Shown one piece after another: positions 52,177-60,810 of a DNA stretch of 64,000 nucleotides. The stretch lies in NCBI GenBank assembly GCA_000341795.1, contig AODO01000069.1, positions 186,001 through 250,000 of the forward strand, given 5' to 3'. Below the pieces are notes generated by a model. It did no database searches. It was not told the DNA's origin and worked only from the letters and a program-made list of their open reading frames with translations. This stretch comes from Rhodococcus triatomae BKS 15-14 (GTDB lineage: Bacteria > Actinomycetota > Actinomycetes > Mycobacteriales > Mycobacteriaceae). The first letter of the stretch is position 1. Every line of letters begins with the position of its first letter. Both the position numbers and the translations under genes were made by a program.

Positions 52177-53511
52177 CTATCCGAGCCAGTCCAGGACGGC
52201 CGCCGCCGTCCACGACTGCTGCATGCTGCCCAGAGGCTCCCCTGTGAAGGGCTCGTAGTACTCGGCGAAGCTGCCGTCGCTCGCCTGCCGCAACCCCTCG
52301 GCACGCAGGTGCCTCGCCCGTTCCGCCCAGCCGCGGCGCGCGAACACCCACGAGAACAACCACGTCATCACCGGCCACACCGGACCGCGCCAGTACTCGC
52401 GGGGACGGAAGTCGCCGGACACCGGCGACGTCGAGGGCGGCACGCCGTACCGCAGATCCGGGTGACCGCAGAAGCGCGGACCCTCGAAGGTCCGGAGCAG
52501 CGACCGCTCGACGTCCCGGGGCAGCCCCCCGGACAGCAGTGGCGCGAACATCGCGAGGGTGTCCGTGCCGATCCAGCGGCCCGTGCGCAGGTCGAAGTCC
52601 CGGGCGGCACCCGACCGCGGATGGGTCGTCGCGACCACGCCCTCCCGGAACCGCTGCGCCCACTGGTGCAGGTCTCGAACGTCCGCCTTCGGTGCGGAGT
52701 GCTCCTCACCGATCGTGGCGAGCACGTCGCACGAGAGGGCGAAGATGGCACTGACGAACACGTCCTCGACCGCGAAACTCATCGCGTTCACCAGGTCCGC
52801 GTCGTCGTAGCGGACCCGTTTCATCTCCTCGAGGAGCCACAGGTAGCGGTCGTACTCGGCGTCGGTGGGGCGCTGCGTCGGGTCCGGGACGACGACGGTG
52901 TCGGCGCGCAGGTAGACGGGAACCGATCCGGGAATCACGTTGGCGTACGGCGAATCCCAGCGCGGGGAGTTGTCCATCCCGGACTCCCAGCCGTGGTAGA
53001 GCGTCACCCGGCCGACCTCCTTCGGGTCGCGGGCGTGCGCGAGCCAGCGATGCCAGCGCATCAGGTCGGGCCAGCGACGGTCGAGGAACTCCTCGGCGAC
53101 GGCGCGGGTGGTGCGGCCGTGCCGTCGGGAGTGGTCGAGGATGCGCTGCACGGCGATGGCGTGCACCGGCGGTTGGGTGATCCCGGAGGTGTGGACCCCG
53201 GGTGCGTGAGCGGCGAGGGTGGTGCACGCCCACCGGTCGGGTCCGGGGAAGTAGCCGTCGACCCCGTTCGCGAACACGATGTGGGGGATCATCCCGTTCT
53301 TCCACTGCGCGGACAGCAGCGTGTCGAGTTCCACCACCGCGCGTTCGACGCTCAGCGGCGCCAGTCCGACGGCGACGAAGGCCGCATCCCAGCTCCACAT
53401 GTGCGGATACAGTCGCGGCGCCGCGCTCGTCATGGTGCCCAGATCGTTACCCCGGAGGAGGTACGCGGCCCGGGCCGCGAGCTGGGTGGGGGTGAAACCG
53501 GCGTCGGACAT
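52177..53511 (-). CDS. ggh: glucosylglycerate hydrolase (GH63)
   Basis: 444 residues, length as in the mycobacterial enzyme. Alpha/alpha toroid features: YPHMWSWDAAFVAVGLAPLS, DGYFPGPDRW, TSGITQPPVHAIAVQRI, GWESGMDNSPRWDSPYANVI, FRPREYWRGPVWPVMTWLFS and SFAEYYEPFTGEPLGSMQQSW. Asp180 in GMDNS and Glu417 in AEYYEP align with the catalytic acid and base positions of Mycobacterium hassiacum GgH (Asp182, Glu419). Hydrolyses glucosylglycerate to glucose and glycerate, releasing a nitrogen-starvation solute. Start chosen at the internal ATG (MSDAGF). Confidence 0.88.
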   Translation of the reverse strand: MSDAGFTPTQLAARAAYLLRGNDLGTMTSAAPRLYPHMWSWDAAFVAVGLAPLSVERAVVELDTLLSAQWKNGMIPHIVFANGVDGYFPGPDRWACTTLAAHAPGVHTSGITQPPVHAIAVQRILDHSRRHGRTTRAVAEEFLDRRWPDLMRWHRWLAHARDPKEVGRVTLYHGWESGMDNSPRWDSPYANVIPGSVPVYLRADTVVVPDPTQRPTDAEYDRYLWLLEEMKRVRYDDADLVNAMSFAVEDVFVSAIFALSCDVLATIGEEHSAPKADVRDLHQWAQRFREGVVATTHPRSGAARDFDLRTGRWIGTDTLAMFAPLLSGGLPRDVERSLLRTFEGPRFCGHPDLRYGVPPSTSPVSGDFRPREYWRGPVWPVMTWLFSWVFARRGWAERARHLRAEGLRQASDGSFAEYYEPFTGEPLGSMQQSWTAAAVLDWLG

Positions 53512-53571
53512 GCCCACAATTGTGCGACCCGGCCGAACCTTCCGCCTGCCGGGACCGGGTGTGCCCGTCTC

Positions 53572-53898
53572 CTAGCCGGTGGGGCGTGACACCTCGTCGG
53601 AGCTGCGGAACACCAGACGGCCGTCGTCCAGCTTGATCGCCCACCGCTTGGCGAGCGCCCAGCTGCGGCCGTAGTCGGCGTCGTCGGCGGCGAGGGTGTC
53701 GCCGAAGTCGTCGACGATCACGCCCGATCCGTCCGTCTGCTCGCCCTCCCCGGAGGCCGGGTCGACCTTCGTGACCACCGTGTCGCCGACGGCGAGCGGC
53801 GGGGCCTTCGCCCCACCCGACGTGCCGGCCTGCTTGCCTGGTCCCTTGCCCGCGGCCGACGCCTTGTCGGATTCTGCCGAGTCCTTGCCAGATCCCAT
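53572..53898 (-). CDS. hypothetical protein with hydrophilic leader
   Basis: 108 residues. A Lys/Gly/Ser-rich unstructured leader of 35 residues is followed by a small beta-rich domain: PPLAVGDTVVTKVDPASG, GSGVIVDDFGDTLA and AIKLDDGRLVFRSSDEVSRP. The start has AAGGAAGGAAGTCGCGACAC upstream. It lies 60 bases upstream of ggh on the same strand and might be co-transcribed. Function unknown. Confidence 0.7.
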   Translation of the reverse strand: MGSGKDSAESDKASAAGKGPGKQAGTSGGAKAPPLAVGDTVVTKVDPASGEGEQTDGSGVIVDDFGDTLAADDADYGRSWALAKRWAIKLDDGRLVFRSSDEVSRPTG

Positions 53899-54116
53899 GT
53901 GTCGCGACTTCCTTCCTTGCCGCCCGGGGCCCGATGCATCGCTCCGGATTCGGAGCGTGCGACGCCCCGCACGGCATCAAGTGTCGTAACCAGAATGTAG
54001 CTGACGTTGTACCGAGCACGCATGTCGGACACCGATTGGATGGACGATTGCGCAGTTCAGGGTACTCCTGCGGGCACAGCCGGTCGGGATTGGCGCGGGC
54101 GAGTCGGCGGGCGGAA

Positions 54117-55133
54117 TCAGGGTGTCACGGAGGAGCGGAGCATCCCCGTCGGCGGGGCGGCGAGGACGTAGTGCAGCTCGTCGAGCTCGACGGGCGACGA
54201 CACGACATCCGCCCAGGGGAACACCGCTCCGGTGCGTTCCAGGAAGTCGACGGCCTGCTGCAGGTGCTTGGGCTCGTAGTTGTGGACACCGGTGATCGTC
54301 AGGTGGCGGCGCACGACCGTCTCGGGATCGACGGTCAGCGCCGGGCCCGGCGCGACCGAGCCCGCCAGCACCAGCACGCCACCGATGTCGAGCCGCCCCA
54401 GACCCTGTGCGATCGCGTCCGACGAACCCGAGAAGTCGAGGACCACGTCGACCGTCCCACCGGCGTCACCGACACCGCCGAAGCGATGCGCGAGGTCCAC
54501 CCGCCCTGGATGGAGATCGGTGATCCGCACCCGGGCGCCCGCTTCCGCACACGCCGCGGCGGCGGTCACCCCGAGCATCCCGGCCCCGCAGACGAGGACG
54601 CGCCTGCGCAACAGCGGTCCCGCCGCCTCGAGCGTCGCCATCACGGTGGCGGTCGCACAGGCGGCCGGCGCCGCGACCGCGTCCGGGATCGTGTCCGGGA
54701 CGCGCACGACCGCCGTCCCCGCGGGCAGCACGATGTACTCGGCGTAGGAACCGGACAGCGCCCAGTCGCCCTCGAAGGGCTCGTGCCCGACCTTGCGGAC
54801 CGTCGCGCACTTGGCGGTACGTCCCGCACGGCACCGTTCACACCGGCCGCAGGCGACGGTGACGGACCAGACGATCCGATCACCGACCGACACCGCGGCG
54901 GTCTCGCCGCCGACCGCCTCGACCACACCGACCGCCTCGTGGCCGAGGACCGACGGGCAGGCGGCGGATCGTCGGCCGGTGACGGTGTGCAGGTCACTTC
55001 CGCAGATCGTGGCGAGCCGGACCCGGACGAGGAGGTCACCGTCCGTGAGCGCGGGGATCTCGACGTCGCGGAGTTCGACGCCGGCACCGGTCCAGACTGC
55101 GGTGCGGCTCAGACGAGTTGCGAGCGAATCCAC
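54117..55133 (-). CDS. zinc alcohol dehydrogenase of phosphonate clusters (TIGR03366-like)
   Basis: 338 residues; GTG 55133 lies within the 3' end of phnE. MDR fold: catalytic zinc ATICGSDLHT and GHEAVGVVEAVGG, structural zinc lobe CGRCERCRAGRTAKC, nucleotide fold VLVCGAGMLGVTAAAACAEA followed by VRITDLHPGR. The family is named for its repeated linkage to phosphonate genes; substrate not established to my knowledge. Last gene of the phn operon here; it may convert an aldehyde or alcohol made from the phosphonate carbon skeleton. Confidence 0.85.
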   Translation of the reverse strand: MDSLATRLSRTAVWTGAGVELRDVEIPALTDGDLLVRVRLATICGSDLHTVTGRRSAACPSVLGHEAVGVVEAVGGETAAVSVGDRIVWSVTVACGRCERCRAGRTAKCATVRKVGHEPFEGDWALSGSYAEYIVLPAGTAVVRVPDTIPDAVAAPAACATATVMATLEAAGPLLRRRVLVCGAGMLGVTAAAACAEAGARVRITDLHPGRVDLAHRFGGVGDAGGTVDVVLDFSGSSDAIAQGLGRLDIGGVLVLAGSVAPGPALTVDPETVVRRHLTITGVHNYEPKHLQQAVDFLERTGAVFPWADVVSSPVELDELHYVLAAPPTGMLRSSVTP

Positions 55134-56707
55134 CCGGACAACCTCTCGATGACGTAGACGATGACGAAGATGACGATCACGATCGCGCCCGCGACGTCGA
55201 AGTTCAGCGTGCGGATCGATTCGAACAGCAGGAACCCGATGCCACCCGCGCCGACGATGCCGAGCACCGTCGAGGTACGGATGTTGACGTCGAACAGGTA
55301 GAGCGTGGACCCGACGACGGAGGGCATCGCCTGCGGCAGGACGGCGGCGAACAACGTCTTCCACCAGCCGCCGCCCACCGCACGCACCGCCTCGAGCGGG
55401 CCAGGGTCGATCTCCTCGATCGCGTCGGCGACGAGTTTCGCGAGGAAGCCGACGGAGCCGATCGCGAGGGCGCAGGTTCCCGCGACGGGACCGAGACCGA
55501 GAGCGGCCACGAACACGACCGCGAGGATCAGTTCGGGGACGGCGCGGACCACGAGGATCCATCCGCGGGCGAGCCAGAACACGATCGGATGGGGGGTGAC
55601 GTTGCGCGCGGCGAGGATCGCCACCGGGATGGACAGGACGGCGCCGATGGCGGTCGAGACGACACCGATCGCGACGGTCTGCCCGGCCGCGGTGAACAGG
55701 TCGCTGCCGAGGGCGTCGAAGTTGGGCGGGATCATGCGCGCGAAGATCTCGAGCGACGGCCCGACCCACGTGAACAGTGACAGCGGGTCGATCTCGAGCA
55801 CCCACAGCGAAGCGATCGTCGTGGCGCCGATCAGTGCCGAGAAGGCGATGCGGCCCAGCCGTTCCCGCCCGGGGTTCGAGTTGGCCGGCGTGAGCAGCAT
55901 TCGCCGCACGACGATCGCGAGGATCTCCATCACCGCGATCATCACCAGGATGATGCAGACGATGCCGAGAGCGCGGGGGTAGACCAGTCCGCGCAGGGCG
56001 TCCTGCAGGGCGAAGCCGATGCCCCCGGCTCCGACGAACCCGAGCACGACCGACATCCGAAGATTGATGTCGATTCGGTACACGAAGGTGCCGATCCACG
56101 ACGGAACGACCTGCGGTACAACCGCATTGGTCATCTCACGGATCCATCCGGCACCCGCCGCCCGGACCGCCTCGCGCGGACCGGCGTCGGTCTGCTCGAT
56201 CGCGTCGGCGAACAGCTTGCCGAGCATGCCGATCGAGTGCAGCGCGATGGCGAGAATGCCCGGCAGCACACCGATTCCGAGTGCCCGCACGAACAGCACC
56301 GCGAACAGCAGATCCGGCATCGCGCGACAGAAGGTGATGACTGCGCGCGCCACGGCGTACACGGCGGGATGGGGGGTGGTGTTGCGCGCAGCGAGGAACG
56401 CCAACGGTATCGACGCCGTCGCCGCGAGCACCGTCCCGAGGACCGCCATCAGCAGCGTCTCGAACGCGAGCACGCCGATCCGGCCCGGGTCGGACACCTC
56501 GGGCGGGAGCATCCGCCCGATCAGGTTCGCGACGTCGTCGAGTCCGTCGAGGAGGGTGCCGGGCGCGAACTCGATCGACCACGCCGACACGAGGGTCGCG
56601 ACAACCGCCACCAGGAACACCCCGGGAAGCAGGCCCCGCCGCGGTGCGCGGGGCCGGCCCGTCCCGGCGGCGGAACCGCCGGGACGGCTGGTGAGGAGCA
56701 GGCTCAC
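55109..56707 (-). CDS. phnE: double-length phosphonate ABC permease (PhnE-PhnE)
   Basis: 532 residues; GTG overlaps the phnC stop. Two complete PhnE-type permease units are joined: residues about 25-270 with EAA loop GPREAVRAAGAGWIREMTNA and 290-525 with GPLEAVRAVGGGWWKTLFAA; each ends VLGFVGAGGIGFAL or VLGIVGAGGIGFLL. The halves share about the same motifs in order, an internal duplication. One chain thus provides the permease pair that elsewhere is two genes or a homodimer. Confidence 0.93.
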   Translation of the reverse strand: MSLLLTSRPGGSAAGTGRPRAPRRGLLPGVFLVAVVATLVSAWSIEFAPGTLLDGLDDVANLIGRMLPPEVSDPGRIGVLAFETLLMAVLGTVLAATASIPLAFLAARNTTPHPAVYAVARAVITFCRAMPDLLFAVLFVRALGIGVLPGILAIALHSIGMLGKLFADAIEQTDAGPREAVRAAGAGWIREMTNAVVPQVVPSWIGTFVYRIDINLRMSVVLGFVGAGGIGFALQDALRGLVYPRALGIVCIILVMIAVMEILAIVVRRMLLTPANSNPGRERLGRIAFSALIGATTIASLWVLEIDPLSLFTWVGPSLEIFARMIPPNFDALGSDLFTAAGQTVAIGVVSTAIGAVLSIPVAILAARNVTPHPIVFWLARGWILVVRAVPELILAVVFVAALGLGPVAGTCALAIGSVGFLAKLVADAIEEIDPGPLEAVRAVGGGWWKTLFAAVLPQAMPSVVGSTLYLFDVNIRTSTVLGIVGAGGIGFLLFESIRTLNFDVAGAIVIVIFVIVYVIERLSGWIRSQLV

Positions 56708-57519
56708 AGCGACCTCGCGGACGCATCGGACGTCGCCGGGTCCACCCGCTGGTAGATGTCCATGACCTCGTCGCGGGAGATCCCCACGGCGGGCCGGTCC
56801 ATCACCTTGACGCCGCTGCGCAGGCCGACCAGGCGGTGCGCCCAGCCGAGCGCGAGATCGACCTGGTGCAGGGTGCACACCACGGTGAGCTTCTCCTCGA
56901 TGCACACCCGGAACAGCAGATCCATGACGATCCCTGCGTTCTCGGGGTCGAGCGAGGCCACGGGTTCGTCCGCGAGGACGATGCTCGGTTGCTGCATCAG
57001 CGTCCTGGCGATCGCGACCCGCTGCTGCTGCCCGCCGGACAGGGTGTCCGCGCGTCGCTCGGCGAAGTCGGCCAGGCCGACCCGATCGAGGTGTTCGAGC
57101 GCCTGCCTGCGCATGCTCTTCGGGTAGGTCAGCGCACCGTACCGGGGGACGGTCAGCCGCCCGAGGCCGCCGACGAGGACGTTCTCGAGGCAGCTGAGCC
57201 GGCCCACCAGGTTGAAGTGCTGGAAGACGAATCCGACGTCCCGGCGCAGGGTGCGCAGCTGACGTGCGGACGCGCCGTCGACCCGGACCCCGTTCACGAC
57301 GATCCCGCCGGAGGTCACCGGGTTGAGCCCGTTGACGCAGCGCAGCAGCGTCGACTTGCCCGATCCCGACAGTCCCAACAGGACGACGAGTTCACTGCGG
57401 TGGATGTCGAGGCTCACGTCGTCGAGTGCGACGGTGGCGCCGAAGGTCTTGGTGACTCCGCGCAGGGAGGCGACGACGTCGTCGCCTGCGACGGGAGGGT
57501 GGGGTCCGGGCGCGTTCAC
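56704..57519 (-). CDS. phnC: phosphonate ABC transporter ATPase
   Basis: 271 residues from GTG 57519, five bases after the phnD stop. Walker A GLSGSGKST, VFQHFNLVGRLSCLENVLVG, signature LSGGQQQRVAIARTLMQ, Walker B IVLADEPVASLDPENA and CTLHQVDLALGWAHRLVGLR (switch His). The LVGRLSCLENVL and TLHQVDLA phrases are specific to the PhnC branch. Middle of the operon phnX-like, phnD, phnC, phnE, adh. Confidence 0.94.
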   Translation of the reverse strand: MNAPGPHPPVAGDDVVASLRGVTKTFGATVALDDVSLDIHRSELVVLLGLSGSGKSTLLRCVNGLNPVTSGGIVVNGVRVDGASARQLRTLRRDVGFVFQHFNLVGRLSCLENVLVGGLGRLTVPRYGALTYPKSMRRQALEHLDRVGLADFAERRADTLSGGQQQRVAIARTLMQQPSIVLADEPVASLDPENAGIVMDLLFRVCIEEKLTVVCTLHQVDLALGWAHRLVGLRSGVKVMDRPAVGISRDEVMDIYQRVDPATSDASARSL

Positions 57520-57523
57520 GGGA

Positions 57524-58501
57524 TCAGCCCTTGCACTTCTCGGAGCCGGTGACCTCACACACATGGCGGACGCCGTCGTAGTCGGCATCGGTGGCCGCGA
57601 CGACGCCCCATGCGCGCTCGTCGGTGATGCGGCAGTCGTCACCGGTGCAGAATCCGGCTGCCTCGAGGCTGTCGGCGTTGAGCTTCTCCACGAAGACGGA
57701 CTTCAGCTTCTCGACGTTCTCGGCACCGAGGGAGTTGTTGGCGGCGAAGACGGAGCCGGCGATCATCTCGGACTTCCAGACCGTCTTGAGCTCGCCGGGC
57801 TCCAGGTCACCCTTCTCGATCATGGTCTTGTCGACCATGGTGTCGAACGCGAATCCGGCGTCGCAGTCGCCGGCGGCGATGGCGAGCGCGGACGCGTCGT
57901 GACCACCTGCGTAGACGGGCGTCATCGCCGCGGAGATGTCGGCCTCGGAGCCCGACTCGGCGACACCGGTCTCGATCAGGCCGGCGCTCGGGTACAGGAA
58001 TCCGGACGTGGAGCTGGGATCGACGAAACAGACCTTCTTGCCCGCGAAGTCGGTGAGTCCGTTCACGGAAGCGTTGTCGGACTTGGCAAGTCCGTAGGAC
58101 TGGTAGCCGGGCTGGGCGCCCTCGGACTTGATCACCGCGCCGAGCGGGGTGAGATCGGCGCCGTTGATCCCGGCGACGACGTAGGCGAACGGACCGAAGA
58201 AGGCGAGGTCCACGTTGCCCGCGATCATGCCCTCGACGACGCCGGCGTAGTCGGACGCCTGCACGAAGTCGACGGTCGATCCGGTCTCCTGCTCGATCAG
58301 CTTGATGACCGGTTCGTAGCTGGACTTCAGATCGGTGGAGTTCTCGGCCGGAATGGCGGCGAGGGTGATGGTCTCGGGGAAGCCCTGATCGGTGGTGGCG
58401 GCCTCGGCGGAGTCGGATCCGGAACAGGCCGAGAGGGTCAGTGCGAGGCCGGCGATTCCGGCGACGAGCGCGGACCCGGTGCGGCGGGAACGAAGGTTCA
58501 T
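57524..58501 (-). CDS. phnD: phosphonate-binding lipoprotein
   Basis: 325 residues from the ATG at 58501. Lipoprotein signal with LTLSACS lipobox. PhnD features: YEPVIKLIEQETGSTVDFVQ, YAGVVEGMIAGNVDLAFFGP, the phosphonate-pocket phrase VDPSSTSGFLYPSAGLIETG and DAGFAFDTMVDK. A late pair of Cys (CTGDDC) may be a disulfide. Binds a phosphonate (or phosphite) outside the membrane for PhnC/PhnE. Confidence 0.94.
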   Translation of the reverse strand: MNLRSRRTGSALVAGIAGLALTLSACSGSDSAEAATTDQGFPETITLAAIPAENSTDLKSSYEPVIKLIEQETGSTVDFVQASDYAGVVEGMIAGNVDLAFFGPFAYVVAGINGADLTPLGAVIKSEGAQPGYQSYGLAKSDNASVNGLTDFAGKKVCFVDPSSTSGFLYPSAGLIETGVAESGSEADISAAMTPVYAGGHDASALAIAAGDCDAGFAFDTMVDKTMIEKGDLEPGELKTVWKSEMIAGSVFAANNSLGAENVEKLKSVFVEKLNADSLEAAGFCTGDDCRITDERAWGVVAATDADYDGVRHVCEVTGSEKCKG

Positions 58502-58530
58502 CGGGGGAGTCCTTGGTGTGAGTGAGGAGG

Positions 58531-59214
58531 TCAGGCGGGGAGGATCAACTGCGGGAACTCGGCGACGGAGCCGAGTACGTGGGTGGCGCCCGCGGCGCGG
58601 AGTGTCGCCTCGTCGTGGGCTCCGGTGAGGACGCCGGCCACAACGGTGGCGCCGGCGCGCAGGCCGGACACGATGTCGCTGGAGGTGTCGCCGAGGACCG
58701 CGACGCCCGAGACGTCGACGCCGCCGGTGCGCATCAGCGCGGTGAGGATCATGTCGGGGAAGGGGCGTCCACGGCCGGCGTCGGACGGGCAGAGGACGAG
58801 GTCGGCGATGTCCTCCCAGCCGAGAGTGGCGAGGATCCGCTGCTGGGTCGAGCGGCTGAAGCCGGTGGTGAGCGCGACCTTCACACCCGCCGAACGCAAC
58901 TCGGCGATCGCGTCGGCGGCTCCGGGCACCGGAGAGATCCCGCCGTCGACGAACTCCTCGTACGCCTTCTCGAAGGCTATGTTGGCCTGCTCGGCACGTT
59001 CGGGGGTACCGAACAGTGCGGTGAACACCTCGATCTTCGACTGCCCCATGGTGTCGAGGACGTAGGTGCGGGCCTCGTCGCGTTCGGGCCCCTCGGCGGG
59101 GAGGCCGACCGCGGTCGCGGCCTCGTCGAAGGCTCGGACGACAAGGCCGTCGTCCGTGACCGTGGTTCCTGCCATGTCGAGTACTGCCAGGGCTGTGCCT
59201 GTCACTGCTGCCAT
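58531..59214 (-). CDS. phosphonatase-like HAD hydrolase (PhnX-like)
   Basis: 227 residues. HAD motif I is LDMAGTTV (PhnX has FDWAGTTV), motif II Thr in VALTTGFS, motif III/IV GRGRPFPDMI and VLGDTSSDIVSGLRAG. In the cap, MGQSKIEVF lines up with the MGxxK of PhnX whose Lys forms the Schiff base with phosphonoacetaldehyde. So C-P cleavage of phosphonoacetaldehyde is possible, though the family (TIGR03351-type) is called phosphonatase-like, and no phnW transaminase is nearby to make that substrate. First gene of the operon. Confidence 0.85.
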   Translation of the reverse strand: MAAVTGTALAVLDMAGTTVTDDGLVVRAFDEAATAVGLPAEGPERDEARTYVLDTMGQSKIEVFTALFGTPERAEQANIAFEKAYEEFVDGGISPVPGAADAIAELRSAGVKVALTTGFSRSTQQRILATLGWEDIADLVLCPSDAGRGRPFPDMILTALMRTGGVDVSGVAVLGDTSSDIVSGLRAGATVVAGVLTGAHDEATLRAAGATHVLGSVAEFPQLILPA

Positions 59215-59278
59215 CCTTCGGATCGGGAAACTGTCGCAGGAGGCCGGGCTTCCCGGCGCCGCCGATCACATTGAGGCT

Positions 59279-59290
59279 TGGTATAGACCA
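59279..59290. promoter_or_regulatory. PhnF operator, proximal to the phn operon
   Basis: TGGTATAGACCA, identical to the operator described for PhnF in Mycobacterium smegmatis. It is 64 bases upstream of the PhnX-like start. A second near copy is at 59337. Confidence 0.85.
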
Positions 59291-59336
59291 CGATTCGGAC
59301 ACAGGTTGAACAGCAACTGAACAACAGCGGGCATCT

Positions 59337-59348
59337 TGGTATAGACCG
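59337..59348. promoter_or_regulatory. PhnF operator, proximal to phnF
   Basis: TGGTATAGACCG, one mismatch from the consensus, 21 bases upstream of the phnF start, consistent with autorepression. Both copies are preceded by CT (CTTGGTATAGACC in each). Confidence 0.82.
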
Positions 59349-59369
59349 CCGACTGCTAGGCTCGGGCAC

Positions 59370-60083
59370 ATGTCAGCGGCCGCCGAACCCCGGGTGCTCA
59401 AGCATCAGGTGGTGCGCGCGCAGATCGAGAAGAGCCTGGACGGACTCGCTCCCGGCGATCCCGTCCCATCCGAGCGGGAACTCGCCGAGCGTCATCTGGT
59501 GGCCAGGGAGACCGTCCGGCAGGCGCTTCGCGAACTGCTCCTGGCGGGCCGGGTCGAACGCCGCGGCCGCACCACCGTCGTGGGCCGGCCCAAGGTCGTG
59601 CAACCGCTCATGATCGGCTCCTACACCGAGGACGCCCTCGCCCGCGGGCGAACCGCCGGACGCATCCTCGTCGGATGGACCGATCTGGTCGCCGACGACC
59701 AGCTCGCGGAACAACTTGCGATTCCCGTGGGGTCACCGGTGCTCGAGCTCGAGCGCATCCTGACCACCGACGACACCCGGGTCGGTCTCGAAACCACCCG
59801 GTTGCCCGCGGAGCGGTATCCCGGACTCGCCACGAACTTCGATCACCGGTCGTCGCTGTACGCCGAGATCCAGGCCCGCGGCATCGAATTCGCGCGGACC
59901 ACCGAGGTCATCGAGACCACACTGCCCGACGCGCGGGAGGCTGCTCTGCTCACCGTTGACGCCCGCACCCCGATGTTCCTGCTCAACCGCGTGTCCTACG
60001 ACCAGAACGACGTTCCCATCGAGCAGCGGCGGTCCCTGTACCGCGGGGACCGGATGACCTTCACCGCCCGCCTCACCGCGTAG
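59370..60083 (+). CDS. phnF: GntR/HutC regulator PhnF
   Basis: 237 residues. Winged helix at about 10-75 (LDGLAPGDPVPSERELAERH, VARETVRQALRELLLAGRVE) and a UTRA ligand domain (DQLAEQLAIPVGSPVLELER, LYAEIQARGIEFARTTEVIE). Divergent from the phn operon with two PhnF-type operators between, exactly the M. smegmatis arrangement, where PhnF represses phnDCE and itself when phosphate is ample. Confidence 0.92.
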   Translation: MSAAAEPRVLKHQVVRAQIEKSLDGLAPGDPVPSERELAERHLVARETVRQALRELLLAGRVERRGRTTVVGRPKVVQPLMIGSYTEDALARGRTAGRILVGWTDLVADDQLAEQLAIPVGSPVLELERILTTDDTRVGLETTRLPAERYPGLATNFDHRSSLYAEIQARGIEFARTTEVIETTLPDAREAALLTVDARTPMFLLNRVSYDQNDVPIEQRRSLYRGDRMTFTARLTA

Positions 60084-60111
60084 ACCGCACCGGACGGCAT
60101 AGGGTCGACCC

Positions 60112-60789
60112 ATGCGTCCCACAGCACTGATCACCGGGGCCGGACGCGGTCTCGGCGCCGCCATCGCCCGCGAACTGGCCCCGACCCACGACCTGTTGCT
60201 CGGCGGCCGGACACCGGAATCCGTCCGCACGGTCACGCGGGAGCTGGGGTCTGCTCGCGCCTGGCCCGTGGACCTCACCGACCACGACGCCCTCGCGGAG
60301 GCGGTCACCCACATCGACCGGCTCGACGTCCTGGTGCACAACGCGGGCGTCGCGGAGATCGGAACGGTCGCCGCGACACCGGTCTCGGCGTGGCGGCACA
60401 TGTACGAGGCCAACGTCCTCGCCGTCGTGGAACTGACCCGTCTGCTGCTGCCGCGACTCCGGGAGACCAACGCCCATGTGGTGCTGGTCAATTCGGGGGC
60501 GGGACTGCGGGCGAACCCCGGCTGGAGCGCCTACGCCGCGAGCAAGTTCGCGCTGCGCGCGTTCGGCGACGCCCTGCGCGCCGAGGAGCCGTCGCTCCGC
60601 GTCACGTCGATCCATCCGGGACGCATCGACACCGACATGCAACGTGCCATCGTCGACGCCGAGGGTGACGACTACGACCCGACCCGCTTCCTCTCCCCGG
60701 CAACCGTCGCGTGGGCGGTGCGCAACGCCGTCGAGACACCCCGAGACGCGCACCCGACGGAGATCGTGCTCCGCCCGAACCCGCGCTGA
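60112..60789 (+). CDS. SDR-family oxidoreductase
   Basis: 225 residues. TGAGRGLGAAIAREL cofactor motif, DVLVHNAGVAEIG, Ser in VLVNSGAGLRANPGWSAYAA and the YAASK catalytic pair; IHPGRIDTDM follows. A short classical SDR with no obvious substrate. It follows phnF by 28 bases on the same strand and may be co-transcribed, but nothing ties it to phosphonates. Confidence 0.9.
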   Translation: MRPTALITGAGRGLGAAIARELAPTHDLLLGGRTPESVRTVTRELGSARAWPVDLTDHDALAEAVTHIDRLDVLVHNAGVAEIGTVAATPVSAWRHMYEANVLAVVELTRLLLPRLRETNAHVVLVNSGAGLRANPGWSAYAASKFALRAFGDALRAEEPSLRVTSIHPGRIDTDMQRAIVDAEGDDYDPTRFLSPATVAWAVRNAVETPRDAHPTEIVLRPNPR

Positions 60790-60810
60790 CCACGGAACGG
60801 CTCGCGCACG

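Noticed and set aside
54117-56099. A 660-residue version of the alcohol dehydrogenase
   Set aside because: The first 320 codons are antisense-like shadow of phnE with Arg-rich sequence; the enzyme fold starts at the GTG at 55133.
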